From Mycobacterium sp. SMC-8 (GTDB lineage: Bacteria; Actinomycetota; Actinomycetes; Mycobacteriales; Mycobacteriaceae): a DNA stretch of 64,000 bases. How positions within the stretch are numbered: position 1 is the first letter of the stretch; every line of letters begins with the position of its first letter. The stretch is from assembly GCF_025263565.1 (NCBI RefSeq), contig NZ_CP079865.1:3038001-3102000 (forward strand), read 5' to 3'. Under the pieces are notes generated by a model. That model ran no database searches. It was not told the DNA's origin and saw only the letters and a program-made list of their open reading frames with translations. Positions 1-7,098 of the stretch are shown piece by piece. Made by a program: the position numbers and the translations under genes.

Positions 1-54
1 AGCTACATCACCGGTCAGGTGATCATCGCCGACGGCGGAGGTACCCCACGCTGA
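1..54 (+). CDS. C-terminal end of a short-chain dehydrogenase/reductase (5' partial)
   Basis: Only the last 17 codons and a TGA stop are in the window. The peptide contains ITGQ followed by V-I-x-A-D-G-G, the usual C-terminal signature of classical SDR enzymes (T-G-Q-x-[IL]-x-V-D-G-G). The substrate cannot be inferred. The rest of the gene lies upstream of the window. Confidence 0.6.
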   Translation, partial: SYITGQVIIADGGGTPR

Positions 55-60
55 CCCTCC

Positions 61-122
61 GCCGAAATCGCATTCCACGCGGCCCTCGGGCCCGTTCTCC
101 CGCACCGGGCGCAATCTCGGCG
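61..122 (+). repeat. 62-bp intergenic element with terminal inverted repeats, copy 1
   Basis: The left end is GCCGAAATCGCATTCCACGC and the right end is GCAATCTCGGCG. The outer 11 bases are imperfect inverted repeats of each other (GCCGAAATCGC against GCCGAGATTGC). Further copies lie near 1338, 4018, 5258, 9310, 10295 and 10368. This copy sits between the SDR stop and the Rieske oxygenase start. Confidence 0.7.
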
Positions 123-153
123 GCATCGTGGCCATACGCAATGTCGTAGGTGT

Positions 154-1311
154 ATGGTCACTGGCATGACGCTCGACCGGACGTTGACCGAACGCGGACT
201 GGCGCTGGTCAACGCAAAGACGACGGACATGGCCGACGCGGTGCTGCGGGTGCCGCTTCACTACTACCGCGATCCGAAGATCACCGAGATCGAGGAGTCG
301 GCGATCCTGCGGCGCACCCCGCTGGCCATCGTGCCGGGCAGTCAGATTCCGAACAGACACGACTACGTGGTGCGGTCGGTGCTCGGCGACTCGCTGCTGG
401 TCACCCGCGACGCCGACGGCGTGGCGCACGTGTTCCTGAACTACTGCCGCCACCGCGGCGCGATGCCGGCCTGCGGCAGCGGGAACTCCCGTCGCTTCGT
501 ATGCCCTTATCACGCCTGGAATTACGACTCGGCGGGCAAGTTGGTGCGTATCCCGGGCAAAGCCGGGTTCGCCGAGGTGGACCCGGAGGGTTACGGGTTG
601 GTCGAACTACCCAACGAGGAGCGGTTCGGGTTTGTGTGGGCGGTGCTGACCGCCGGTGCCGACATCGACCTGGACACCCATCTGGGCGGCTTCGCCGCAG
701 AACTCGAGCAGTGGAACTACCGCACGTACGGGTACCACGACGACCGCGAGTTCGAGTCCGAGACCAGCTGGAAGGGTGCCCTGGAGGCCTTCGCCGAGGG
801 GTACCACTTCCCCTATGTGCACGGGCAGAGCGTGATCGGGCTCAACACGGTGGCCAACACCCACGTCTATGACGAGTGGGGGCGCCATCACCGGATCGGC
901 TTCCCGTTCAACAACATCGCCGAGCTGAACGACAACCCCTCGCAGGACTGGGATCCCGTGCTCCGGATGGGCGTCATCTACTGGATCTACCCGAACCTGA
1001 TCCTGGCCAACAGCCCCGTCGGGGTGGAGATCATCGACATCCTGCCCGCCGGCGAGCCGACCCGTTGCACGGTCCGGCACAGCTGGATGGCCCGGTATCC
1101 CGCCGCCGACGACGCGCAGCGCGCGTTCTACGACGAGATCTACAACCAGGTGCACGCCGCCGTCCGCGACGAGGACTTCGTGATGCTGCCCCAGTGTGGG
1201 GAAGGGGTGCGGCACGGTCAGCACGATCACATGCTGATCGGCCGCAACGAGATCGGCGTCCAGCACATGATCCGGGTGCTCGCCGGCGAGCTCGGCGTCG
1301 CCCTCGCCTGA
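154..1311 (+). CDS. Rieske non-haem iron oxygenase, large (alpha) subunit
   Basis: Ring-hydroxylating oxygenase alpha subunit, 385 aa. The N-terminal Rieske [2Fe-2S] domain shows Cys98-x-His100 and Cys117-x2-His120. The C-terminal catalytic domain carries the EGYHFPYVH stretch that supplies two histidines to the mononuclear iron. These enzymes take electrons from a separate reductase and hydroxylate aromatic or other hydrophobic substrates; the substrate is not readable here. No beta subunit or dedicated ferredoxin is adjacent, although a ferredoxin-type reductase lies 1.7 kb downstream. The start at 154 has an alternative Met at 166 (MTLDRT), which could equally be used. Family assignment is firm; the role is unknown. 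Confidence 0.9.
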   Translation: MVTGMTLDRTLTERGLALVNAKTTDMADAVLRVPLHYYRDPKITEIEESAILRRTPLAIVPGSQIPNRHDYVVRSVLGDSLLVTRDADGVAHVFLNYCRHRGAMPACGSGNSRRFVCPYHAWNYDSAGKLVRIPGKAGFAEVDPEGYGLVELPNEERFGFVWAVLTAGADIDLDTHLGGFAAELEQWNYRTYGYHDDREFESETSWKGALEAFAEGYHFPYVHGQSVIGLNTVANTHVYDEWGRHHRIGFPFNNIAELNDNPSQDWDPVLRMGVIYWIYPNLILANSPVGVEIIDILPAGEPTRCTVRHSWMARYPAADDAQRAFYDEIYNQVHAAVRDEDFVMLPQCGEGVRHGQHDHMLIGRNEIGVQHMIRVLAGELGVALA

Positions 1312-1337
1312 CCCCGGCTCCTGTCCGCCGGGTTTCC

Positions 1338-1398
1338 GCCGAAATCGCATTCCACGCGGCCCCAGGGCGAAATTGGCCACGTGGAATGCGATTTCGGC
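1338..1398 (+). repeat. 62-bp element copy 2, perfect-ended inverted repeat, probable bidirectional terminator
   Basis: Both ends carry the same arm in opposite orientation (1338-1359 and 1378-1398), so the transcript can fold into a stem of about 20 bp with a short loop. It lies between two convergent genes, the Rieske oxygenase (stop 1311) and the crotonase-family gene (stop 1447). That position fits a terminator acting in both directions. The termination role is inferred. Confidence 0.65.
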
Positions 1399-1446
1399 AG
1401 GGCCGGGCTGCCGGGCTGCCGGGTTAAGCCCCCTTGGCGGACGAGG

Positions 1447-2226
1447 TCAGGACTTGCGGAGAATCGTGGCGGCCATCTCGCGCATCTCGCCGCTGGTCGA
1501 GGCCAGGATCTGGCTGCGGTTCTCCAGGTGCAGCGCAGCCTCCAGGCTGGACGCCTCGAGATTGGCCCACAGCACCTGCTTGGTCGATTCGACGCCGAAT
1601 TTTCCGTATTCGCAGAGTGTTTCGGCAATCGACAGCGCCTCGTCCAGTGCCGGGTCGGCCACCCGTGAGGCCAGACCGAGCCGCAGCGCTTCGTCGGCGT
1701 CGACCACACGCGCGGTCAGGATCATGTCGAAGGCAGGGCCGGCGCCGACGATGCGGGGCAGCGTGTAGCTCACGCCGATGTCGCACCCCCCGAGTCCCAG
1801 CTTGATGAACTGCGTGCAGAACCGCGCCGTCGGCGACGCCACCCGAATGTCACAGGCCGCGGCGATCCCGAGTCCGCCGCCGTAAGCGACGCCGTTGACC
1901 GCCGCGCTCACCGGTTGCCGCAGCCGATGGATCTTGGCCGTCAGGTCGGCGATGCGTTCCTGCCACCGCATGCCCGAGCGGGGGAATTCGGTGCCGCCGC
2001 CGGTCTGCTCGGGGTTGGGCGCGGTGAGGTCCAGTCCGGCGCAGAACCCGCGTCCGGCGCCGGTGAGGACCACCACGCGGCACGTGTTGTCGGCGGCGAG
2101 GCCGTCGAGCACGGCGTGCAGGCCCTCGACCAGCTCATGGGACAGCGCGTTGAGCTTGTCCGGCCGGTTCAGGGTGACCACGGAGATTTCGGGCCTGGGG
2201 TGGGTGACTTCGACGACGGACGACAT
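1447..2226 (-). CDS. Crotonase (enoyl-CoA hydratase/isomerase) superfamily protein
   Basis: This 259-aa protein has the crotonase fold. The oxyanion-hole segments GRGFCAGLDL (residues 58-67) and YGGGLGIAAACDIRVAS (from residue 115) are clear. Both catalytic glutamates of hydratases (rat Glu144 and Glu164, 20 residues apart) are replaced by Gly120 and Phe140, so classical hydration is unlikely. An EchA12-like or other CoA-ester activity is possible. The start is ATG at 2226; GTG at 2235 is an alternative, and neither has a good Shine-Dalgarno. The gene follows the DesT-like regulator on the same strand with about 10 bases between them, so they may share a transcript. Confidence 0.8.
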   Translation of the reverse strand: MSSVVEVTHPRPEISVVTLNRPDKLNALSHELVEGLHAVLDGLAADNTCRVVVLTGAGRGFCAGLDLTAPNPEQTGGGTEFPRSGMRWQERIADLTAKIHRLRQPVSAAVNGVAYGGGLGIAAACDIRVASPTARFCTQFIKLGLGGCDIGVSYTLPRIVGAGPAFDMILTARVVDADEALRLGLASRVADPALDEALSIAETLCEYGKFGVESTKQVLWANLEASSLEAALHLENRSQILASTSGEMREMAATILRKS

Positions 2227-2236
2227 GCCCGTCACG

Positions 2237-2905
2237 TTAACCGCTGCGCCAGCCCGCCACGCCGACAGTGATCATTCGCAGCTGTTTGATCGCGATGCGG
2301 CGGATTTCGGCGATGCTGGCCGGGTCGGTGGCGTCTTCGAGGGATTCGGCGATGGCGATCATGCTGTTGACGAACACGTTGGCGAGGATGTTGAGGTCCT
2401 CGCTGCTCCAAGTGTTCAGGTTGGGGAAGCGCGCCAGGTCGATCGCCAATTCCGAAGTGATCAGCCGTATTTCGGTGCGAATCGCATACCGCAGCACCGT
2501 GACGCCGGTTGAGCGCTCGCGGCCGATGAAGCGCCAGTGCTCGCGGCGCTGCTGCACGCTGTCGATGAGGATGTCCACCGAGGACTCGATCACCCGGTTC
2601 GGGTCGAGTCTGCCGGCCCGCGCGCCGCGCAGCATCTCGCGCAGCGCCCGGAACGACTCGTCGATCAGCACGAGGCCGAGCGCTTCCATCGACTCGAAGT
2701 GCCGGTAGAACGCTGCCGGAACGATGCCGGCCTCCCGGGTGACCTCGCGCAGGCTCAGGCCACTGAAGCTGCGTTCGGCGAGCAGGCGCAGCGCCGCCGC
2801 GACGATCGCCCGCCGGGTGGCCTCCTTGCGTTCCTCGCGTGACAGCGTCTCCTTCTCGCGAGACCGGGACCGACCCGATCGTGAGCTGGGCGTACGACTG
2901 TTCAC
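2237..2905 (-). CDS. TetR-family regulator, DesT/FabR-like, next to fatty-acid desaturase genes
   Basis: A 222-aa protein. Its N-terminal helix-turn-helix contains LSLREVTREAGIVPAAFYRH, very like E. coli FabR and Pseudomonas DesT, followed by an all-helical ligand domain. FabR and DesT sense the saturated/unsaturated acyl-CoA ratio and control desaturase genes. Here the gene is divergent from a reductase-desA3 pair, the same layout as desT-desCB. The reading frame is open further upstream, but GTG at 2905 is preferred. Longer starts would run through the divergent promoter and into the reductase gene. A palindrome overlaps this start codon. Regulation of desA3 is inferred from homology and position. 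Confidence 0.8.
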   Translation of the reverse strand: MNSRTPSSRSGRSRSREKETLSREERKEATRRAIVAAALRLLAERSFSGLSLREVTREAGIVPAAFYRHFESMEALGLVLIDESFRALREMLRGARAGRLDPNRVIESSVDILIDSVQQRREHWRFIGRERSTGVTVLRYAIRTEIRLITSELAIDLARFPNLNTWSSEDLNILANVFVNSMIAIAESLEDATDPASIAEIRRIAIKQLRMITVGVAGWRSG

Positions 2906-2913
2906 TGTGTGAA
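2901..2913. promoter_or_regulatory. Candidate DesT-like operator palindrome
   Basis: TTCACTGTGTGAA is a perfect inverted repeat (TTCAC, 3-base spacer, GTGAA) overlapping the regulator's GTG start. A related half-site, GTTCACTGAAAC, overlaps the reductase start at about 2977. Position and symmetry suggest autoregulation and control of the divergent desaturase operon. Confidence 0.45.
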
Positions 2914-2974
2914 ACCTACCACACGCTGCAGCGATCTCTTGACCTGCCCGGCCCTCGGCGCGCACGGTGTACAT

Positions 2975-4015
2975 ATGTTCACTGAAACGCTCACGAAGGT
3001 GCGCAGGTCCGCGCTGCTGGACCTGCTGACCGGTCCGCACGGCGTCGACCGTTACACCGAGCTGGTCGACCCGACATGGACACGGGGCCACGCCCGTGCC
3101 CGCGTGGTCGCCGTGCGGCGCAGCACGCCGCGCAGTGTGACGCTGACCCTGGCGCCCAACCGAGCATTTACGGGGTTCCGGGCCGGTCAGCACATCAATG
3201 TCTCCGTCGACATCGATGGCCGCCGCCGCACCCGGCCCTACTCGCCGGCCAACGCCGAGACCGATCGGCATATCGAGCTGACCGTCGGCCGCCACGACGG
3301 CGGACTGGTGTCGTCCTATCTGTTCGAGCACGCCCGGCCGGGCATGGTTGTCGGTCTGGACTCCGTCGCCGGCGAGTTCACACTGCCCGACACCCCGGGA
3401 CGCCTGCTGCTGGTCTCCGGCGGCAGCGGCATCACCCCGGTGATGTCGATGCTGCGAACGCTACGCGCCCGCCGGCACGCCGGCGAGGTGACGTTCGTGC
3501 ACTACGCGCGTTCGGCACCGGAGGCGTGCTACCGCGACGAGCTCGCCGAGATCGCCGCGGTGATGCCGAATGTGCGCGTCCTGCACGGGTACACCCGCGA
3601 CACGACCGGATCCGATCTGCCGCCGCGGTTCACCGACCGCGTGTTCGACGCCGACGCGGTGTTCGTCTGCGGACCGCCCGCGCTCGTCGACGCGGTCCGG
3701 GGCGTCTACCCCGATTCCGTCGCGGAGAGCTTCGTGCCACCGGTGTTCACCGGCGAATCCAGCGGTGGCCGAGTGCAATTCACCGGCAGCGGACTCGACG
3801 TCGTCGATGACGGCCGTCCGCTGCTCGACCAGGCCGAGGATGCGGGCCTGACCCCGGAGAGTGGATGCCGGATGGGCATCTGCTTCTCGTGCACTCGTCG
3901 CAAGACCAGCGGTGCGGTGCGCAACGTCATCACTGGAGCACTGTCGTCGACGGAGGAGGAGGACATCCAGATCTGCGTGTCGGCGCCGGCCGGCGATGTC
4001 GACGTCGACCTATAA
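2975..4015 (+). CDS. Ferredoxin reductase partner of stearoyl-CoA desaturase (Rv3230c-like)
   Basis: A 346-aa NAD(P)H-dependent oxidoreductase in three parts: an FAD-binding barrel containing RPYSPAN, a nucleotide-binding domain containing VSGGSGITPVMSM, and a C-terminal plant-type [2Fe-2S] domain with Cys-x4-Cys-x2-Cys (GCRMGICFSC) and a final Cys in IQICVSAP. It passes electrons to the di-iron desaturase encoded 100 bp downstream, as Rv3230c does for DesA3 in M. tuberculosis. ATG 2975 is chosen because it aligns with the family N-terminus. A start at 2909 would lie in the operator region. There is no clear Shine-Dalgarno, so the mRNA may be leaderless. Confidence 0.88.
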   Translation: MFTETLTKVRRSALLDLLTGPHGVDRYTELVDPTWTRGHARARVVAVRRSTPRSVTLTLAPNRAFTGFRAGQHINVSVDIDGRRRTRPYSPANAETDRHIELTVGRHDGGLVSSYLFEHARPGMVVGLDSVAGEFTLPDTPGRLLLVSGGSGITPVMSMLRTLRARRHAGEVTFVHYARSAPEACYRDELAEIAAVMPNVRVLHGYTRDTTGSDLPPRFTDRVFDADAVFVCGPPALVDAVRGVYPDSVAESFVPPVFTGESSGGRVQFTGSGLDVVDDGRPLLDQAEDAGLTPESGCRMGICFSCTRRKTSGAVRNVITGALSSTEEEDIQICVSAPAGDVDVDL

Positions 4016-4017
4016 CC

Positions 4018-4079
4018 GCCGAAATCGCATTCCACGCGCGTCAAGTGGACGAATCGCCGCGCTGGACGCGATCTCGGCG
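4018..4079 (+). repeat. 62-bp element copy 3
   Basis: It begins three bases after the reductase stop with GCCGAAATCGCATTCCACGC and ends with GCGATCTCGGCG. It fills most of the gap between the reductase and desA3, so it would be transcribed within that operon. Confidence 0.7.
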
Positions 4080-4115
4080 CCCGCCCGAGAACTGACCAAA
4101 ACTGAGAGGGAGATC

Positions 4116-5252
4116 ATGACCGAAGTCCTGGAAACCCCGACCACCCCGACCACCAACCCGGCCGCCCCGACGCAACAGACCATCACCAAGACCGTCGCCG
4201 GCAAGACCGTCACCCTGACCCCCGAGCAGGCCGAGGCATTCGGTAGGGAACTCGACGCGCTCAAGGAAAGCGTGATCGCCGACCTCGGCGAGCGCGACGC
4301 CACCTACATCCGGCGAATGATCAAGGCGCAGCGCGGACTTGAGATCGGCGGCCGCGCTCTGCTGTTCGGCGGCATCTTTCCGCCGTTCTGGCTGGCAGGA
4401 ACCGCGATGCTGGGGCTGAGCAAGATCATCGACAACATGGAGATCGGCCACAACGTCATGCACGGCCAGTACGACTGGATGGGCGACCCGGCGATCTCCA
4501 GCCGTGGCTTCGAGTGGGACACCGCCTGCCCGGCCGACCAGTGGCGGCACTCGCACAACTACATGCACCACACCTACACCAACATCGTCGGGCTCGACCG
4601 CGACATCGGCTACGGCATCCTGCGCATGAGCTCCGACCAGAAGTGGCGTCCGTACTACCTGGGCAACCCGGTGTACGCGTTCCTGCTGATGGTGCTGTTC
4701 CAGTACGGCGTGGCGTTGCACGAGCTGGAGAGCGAGAAGATCGCCGCCGGTGAGATCACCCTGACCGACAAGCGCGAGATTCTGCGCGAGATCTGGGCCA
4801 AGACGAAGCGGCAGACACTCAAGGACTACGTCGCGTTCCCGCTGCTGGCCGGCCCGTTCGCGCCGTGGGTGTTCACCGGCAACCTGACCGCCAATCTGAT
4901 GCGCAACGTGTGGGCGTACATGATCATCTTCTGCGGGCACTTCCCCGAGGATGTCCAGGAGTTCTCCATCGAGGAGACCAAAGCCGAGACGCGTGGACAG
5001 TGGTATTTCCGGCAGGTGCTCGGCTCGGCCAATCTGACCGGTGGGAAGCTGTTTCACATCTTGTCCGGCAACTTGAGCTTTCAGATCGAACATCACCTGT
5101 TTCCGGACATTCCGGCGTTCCGGCACGCCGAGATCGCGCCGAAGGTGCGGGAGATCTGTGAGCGCTACGGCGTGCCCTACAACACCGGGCCATTGCCGCG
5201 GCAGTTCGCGACGGTGGTGCGCAAGATCGTGAAGTTCGCCCTGCCGTTCTGA
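4116..5252 (+). CDS. desA3: Membrane acyl-CoA Delta9 desaturase DesA3
   Basis: A 378-aa membrane di-iron desaturase. The three histidine boxes are intact: HNVMH (112-116), HSHNYMHH (145-152) and QIEHH (323-327). Hydrophobic stretches between them fit the four-helix membrane topology. In M. tuberculosis DesA3 converts stearoyl-CoA to oleoyl-CoA with the Rv3230c reductase, and the same pair is adjacent here. ATG 4116 is preceded by GAGAGGGAG, a good ribosome-binding site, which rules out the longer open frame. The enzyme would control membrane and triacylglycerol unsaturation, probably under the DesT-like regulator. Confidence 0.92.
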   Translation: MTEVLETPTTPTTNPAAPTQQTITKTVAGKTVTLTPEQAEAFGRELDALKESVIADLGERDATYIRRMIKAQRGLEIGGRALLFGGIFPPFWLAGTAMLGLSKIIDNMEIGHNVMHGQYDWMGDPAISSRGFEWDTACPADQWRHSHNYMHHTYTNIVGLDRDIGYGILRMSSDQKWRPYYLGNPVYAFLLMVLFQYGVALHELESEKIAAGEITLTDKREILREIWAKTKRQTLKDYVAFPLLAGPFAPWVFTGNLTANLMRNVWAYMIIFCGHFPEDVQEFSIEETKAETRGQWYFRQVLGSANLTGGKLFHILSGNLSFQIEHHLFPDIPAFRHAEIAPKVREICERYGVPYNTGPLPRQFATVVRKIVKFALPF

Positions 5253-5257
5253 CCCCC

Positions 5258-5316
5258 CTGAGACCGTATTCCACGCGGCCCCACGCGAGGGGCCGCGTGG
5301 ATACGCGCGTTTCGGC
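5258..5316 (+). repeat. 62-bp element copy 4 (diverged)
   Basis: A degenerate copy running from about CTGAGACCGTATTCCACGC to GCGCGTTTCGGC. The central part has evolved into the perfect hairpin annotated at 5271-5300. Confidence 0.55.
5271..5300 (+). terminator. Hairpin terminator after desA3
   Basis: CCACGCGGCCCC (5271-5282), a 6-base loop, then the exact reverse complement GGGGCCGCGTGG (5289-5300). The 12-bp GC-rich stem lies 19 bases after the desA3 stop. There is no U-tract, as is common in mycobacteria. Confidence 0.6.
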
Positions 5317-5319
5317 GCC

Positions 5320-5339
5320 GGGGACGTAGGTCTTGTGGC
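5320..5339. repeat. Left 20-bp target-site duplication of the outer IS
   Basis: GGGGACGTAGGTCTTGTGGC occurs here and again at 8794-8813, immediately flanking the inverted-repeat ends of the outer insertion sequence. IS1549 of M. smegmatis, in the same family, is known for unusually long duplications. Confidence 0.8.
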
Positions 5340-5450
5340 CTGAGTTGGGTCACTTTGGTCAGTTTTGTAGGGTGGCGGTGTCTTGAGCTGGGGTGATGTC
5401 TCCGCTTAGTGCCCCTGCTAGGCACTAATTTGGGTCAGTAGGCTGCCTGG

Positions 5451-7097
5451 ATGGTGTGGATTCGGCGGGTGCGCACGGCCTCGGGCGCGACCGCGGTCCA
5501 GATCGCCGAATCCGTCGATGGCCGCCGCCGGATCGTGCGCCATGTGGGCTCTGCGCGTGATGACGCCGAGCTGGGTCTGCTGCTCGAGGAGGCCCGCCGG
5601 CTGTTGGCCGATGACACCCAAGGCGAGTTGGATCTGGGGATCACGCTGAAAGCCGTTCGGGCCCATATGGTTCCACCGCCAGCTGGCATGCTGTTCACCG
5701 AGGATGCTGGAGAATCCGCAGTACGGGAGTTGGTGGTGCGGCCGCGGGTGCTCAAGAGCTGCAGCGGGCTGCTGTATGACGCCCTGGCGCAGGTGTATGC
5801 CAGCCTGGGGTTCGACGACGCGGTCGGCGATGAGGTCTTCCGTGACCTGGTCATCGCCCGGGTGGTCGAGCCGACCAGCCTGCTCGACGCCGATCGGGTC
5901 CTCGCCGAGCTGGGACGTACCTCAGCGTCACTGTCGACCCGCAAGCGCACCCTGCGCCGTGCCCGCGGTGGTGGTTACCGCGACCAGATCGCCGCAGCGT
6001 GTTTCGCCCACGCCCGCACCGCCGGTGATGTCAGCCTGGTGCTTTACGACGTCACGACCCTGTATTTCGAGGCCGACAAGGAAGACGACCTACGCCGCGT
6101 GGGGTACTCCAAGGAACGCCGAGTGGACCCGCAGATCGTGGTCGGGCTGCTGGTCGATCGGTGCGGATTCCCCTTGGAAATCGGCTGTTTCGAAGGAAAC
6201 AAGGCCGAAACTCTGACGATCGTGCCGATCGTGAAGGCATTCCAAGCCCGCCACGAGATCACCGACATTGTCGTCGTCGCTGATGCGGGCATGCTGGCCA
6301 GCGGCAATCTGCGCGAACTTGATGAGGCAGGGTTGCGGTTCATCGTCGGATCGAGGGTTACCAAAGCGCCCAACGATCTGGCCTCGCACTTCCATTGGCA
6401 CGGCGACTTCTTCACCGATGGCCAGATCATCGACACCATCACCCCACGCGATCGACGCGGCACCGCGACCAAGACCAGCGACCCCAAGCGCAAAGCCGAG
6501 CCCGTCTGGGATCCGGCGACCCACACCAAGTCCTGGCGGGCGGTGTGGGCGTACTCGACCAAACGCGCGGTGCGCGACACCAAGACGCTCAACCTGCAGG
6601 AGAACAAGGCCCGCGCGGTCGTCGCCGGCGAGAAAGCCGCGCGGGTACCGCGGTTCATCAAGAACTGCAACGGTTCCCAAGAATTTGACGAGGCGTCGTT
6701 GCAGCGCGCCCGCCGCTTGGTCGGGCTCAAGGGCTACGTCACCAACATCGACACCGCACTGATGCCCGCGACCGAAGTGGTCGCCAGCTACCACGACCTC
6801 TGGCACGTCGAGGCGTCCTTCCGGATGTCCAAATCCGACCTCGCTGCCCGGCCCATGTTCGCCCGCACCCGCGACGCCATCGAAGCCCACCTGACCATCG
6901 TGTTCACCGCCCTGGCCGTCAGCCGCGAAGTCCAGACCCGCACCGGCCTGTCACTGCGCCGATTCCTACGCACCCTCAAACCCCTGCGATCAGCCACCAT
7001 CGACCTCAACGGCGTCATCGCCACCTACCCGCCAGCCCTAAACACCGAGGTCAACGCAATCCTCAACGCACTGAACGCCGAGAATTCAAGGCACTAA
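5451..7097 (+). CDS. IS1634-family DDE transposase
   Basis: A 548-aa IS4-superfamily transposase of the IS1634 group, to which M. smegmatis IS1549 belongs. Candidate catalytic residues are Asp in LYDVTTLYFEAD, Asp in VVVADAGML and Glu in WHVEASFRMSK. The frame is open throughout and the length is normal. The stop codon TAA (7095-7097) lies inside the CTAAG duplicated by the IS1380-family insertion, so the protein was not truncated. A short inverted repeat (TTAGTGCC/GGCACTAA, 5407-5429) sits upstream and may take part in transposase binding or regulation. Confidence 0.88.
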   Translation: MVWIRRVRTASGATAVQIAESVDGRRRIVRHVGSARDDAELGLLLEEARRLLADDTQGELDLGITLKAVRAHMVPPPAGMLFTEDAGESAVRELVVRPRVLKSCSGLLYDALAQVYASLGFDDAVGDEVFRDLVIARVVEPTSLLDADRVLAELGRTSASLSTRKRTLRRARGGGYRDQIAAACFAHARTAGDVSLVLYDVTTLYFEADKEDDLRRVGYSKERRVDPQIVVGLLVDRCGFPLEIGCFEGNKAETLTIVPIVKAFQARHEITDIVVVADAGMLASGNLRELDEAGLRFIVGSRVTKAPNDLASHFHWHGDFFTDGQIIDTITPRDRRGTATKTSDPKRKAEPVWDPATHTKSWRAVWAYSTKRAVRDTKTLNLQENKARAVVAGEKAARVPRFIKNCNGSQEFDEASLQRARRLVGLKGYVTNIDTALMPATEVVASYHDLWHVEASFRMSKSDLAARPMFARTRDAIEAHLTIVFTALAVSREVQTRTGLSLRRFLRTLKPLRSATIDLNGVIATYPPALNTEVNAILNALNAENSRH

Positions 7098-7098
7098 G

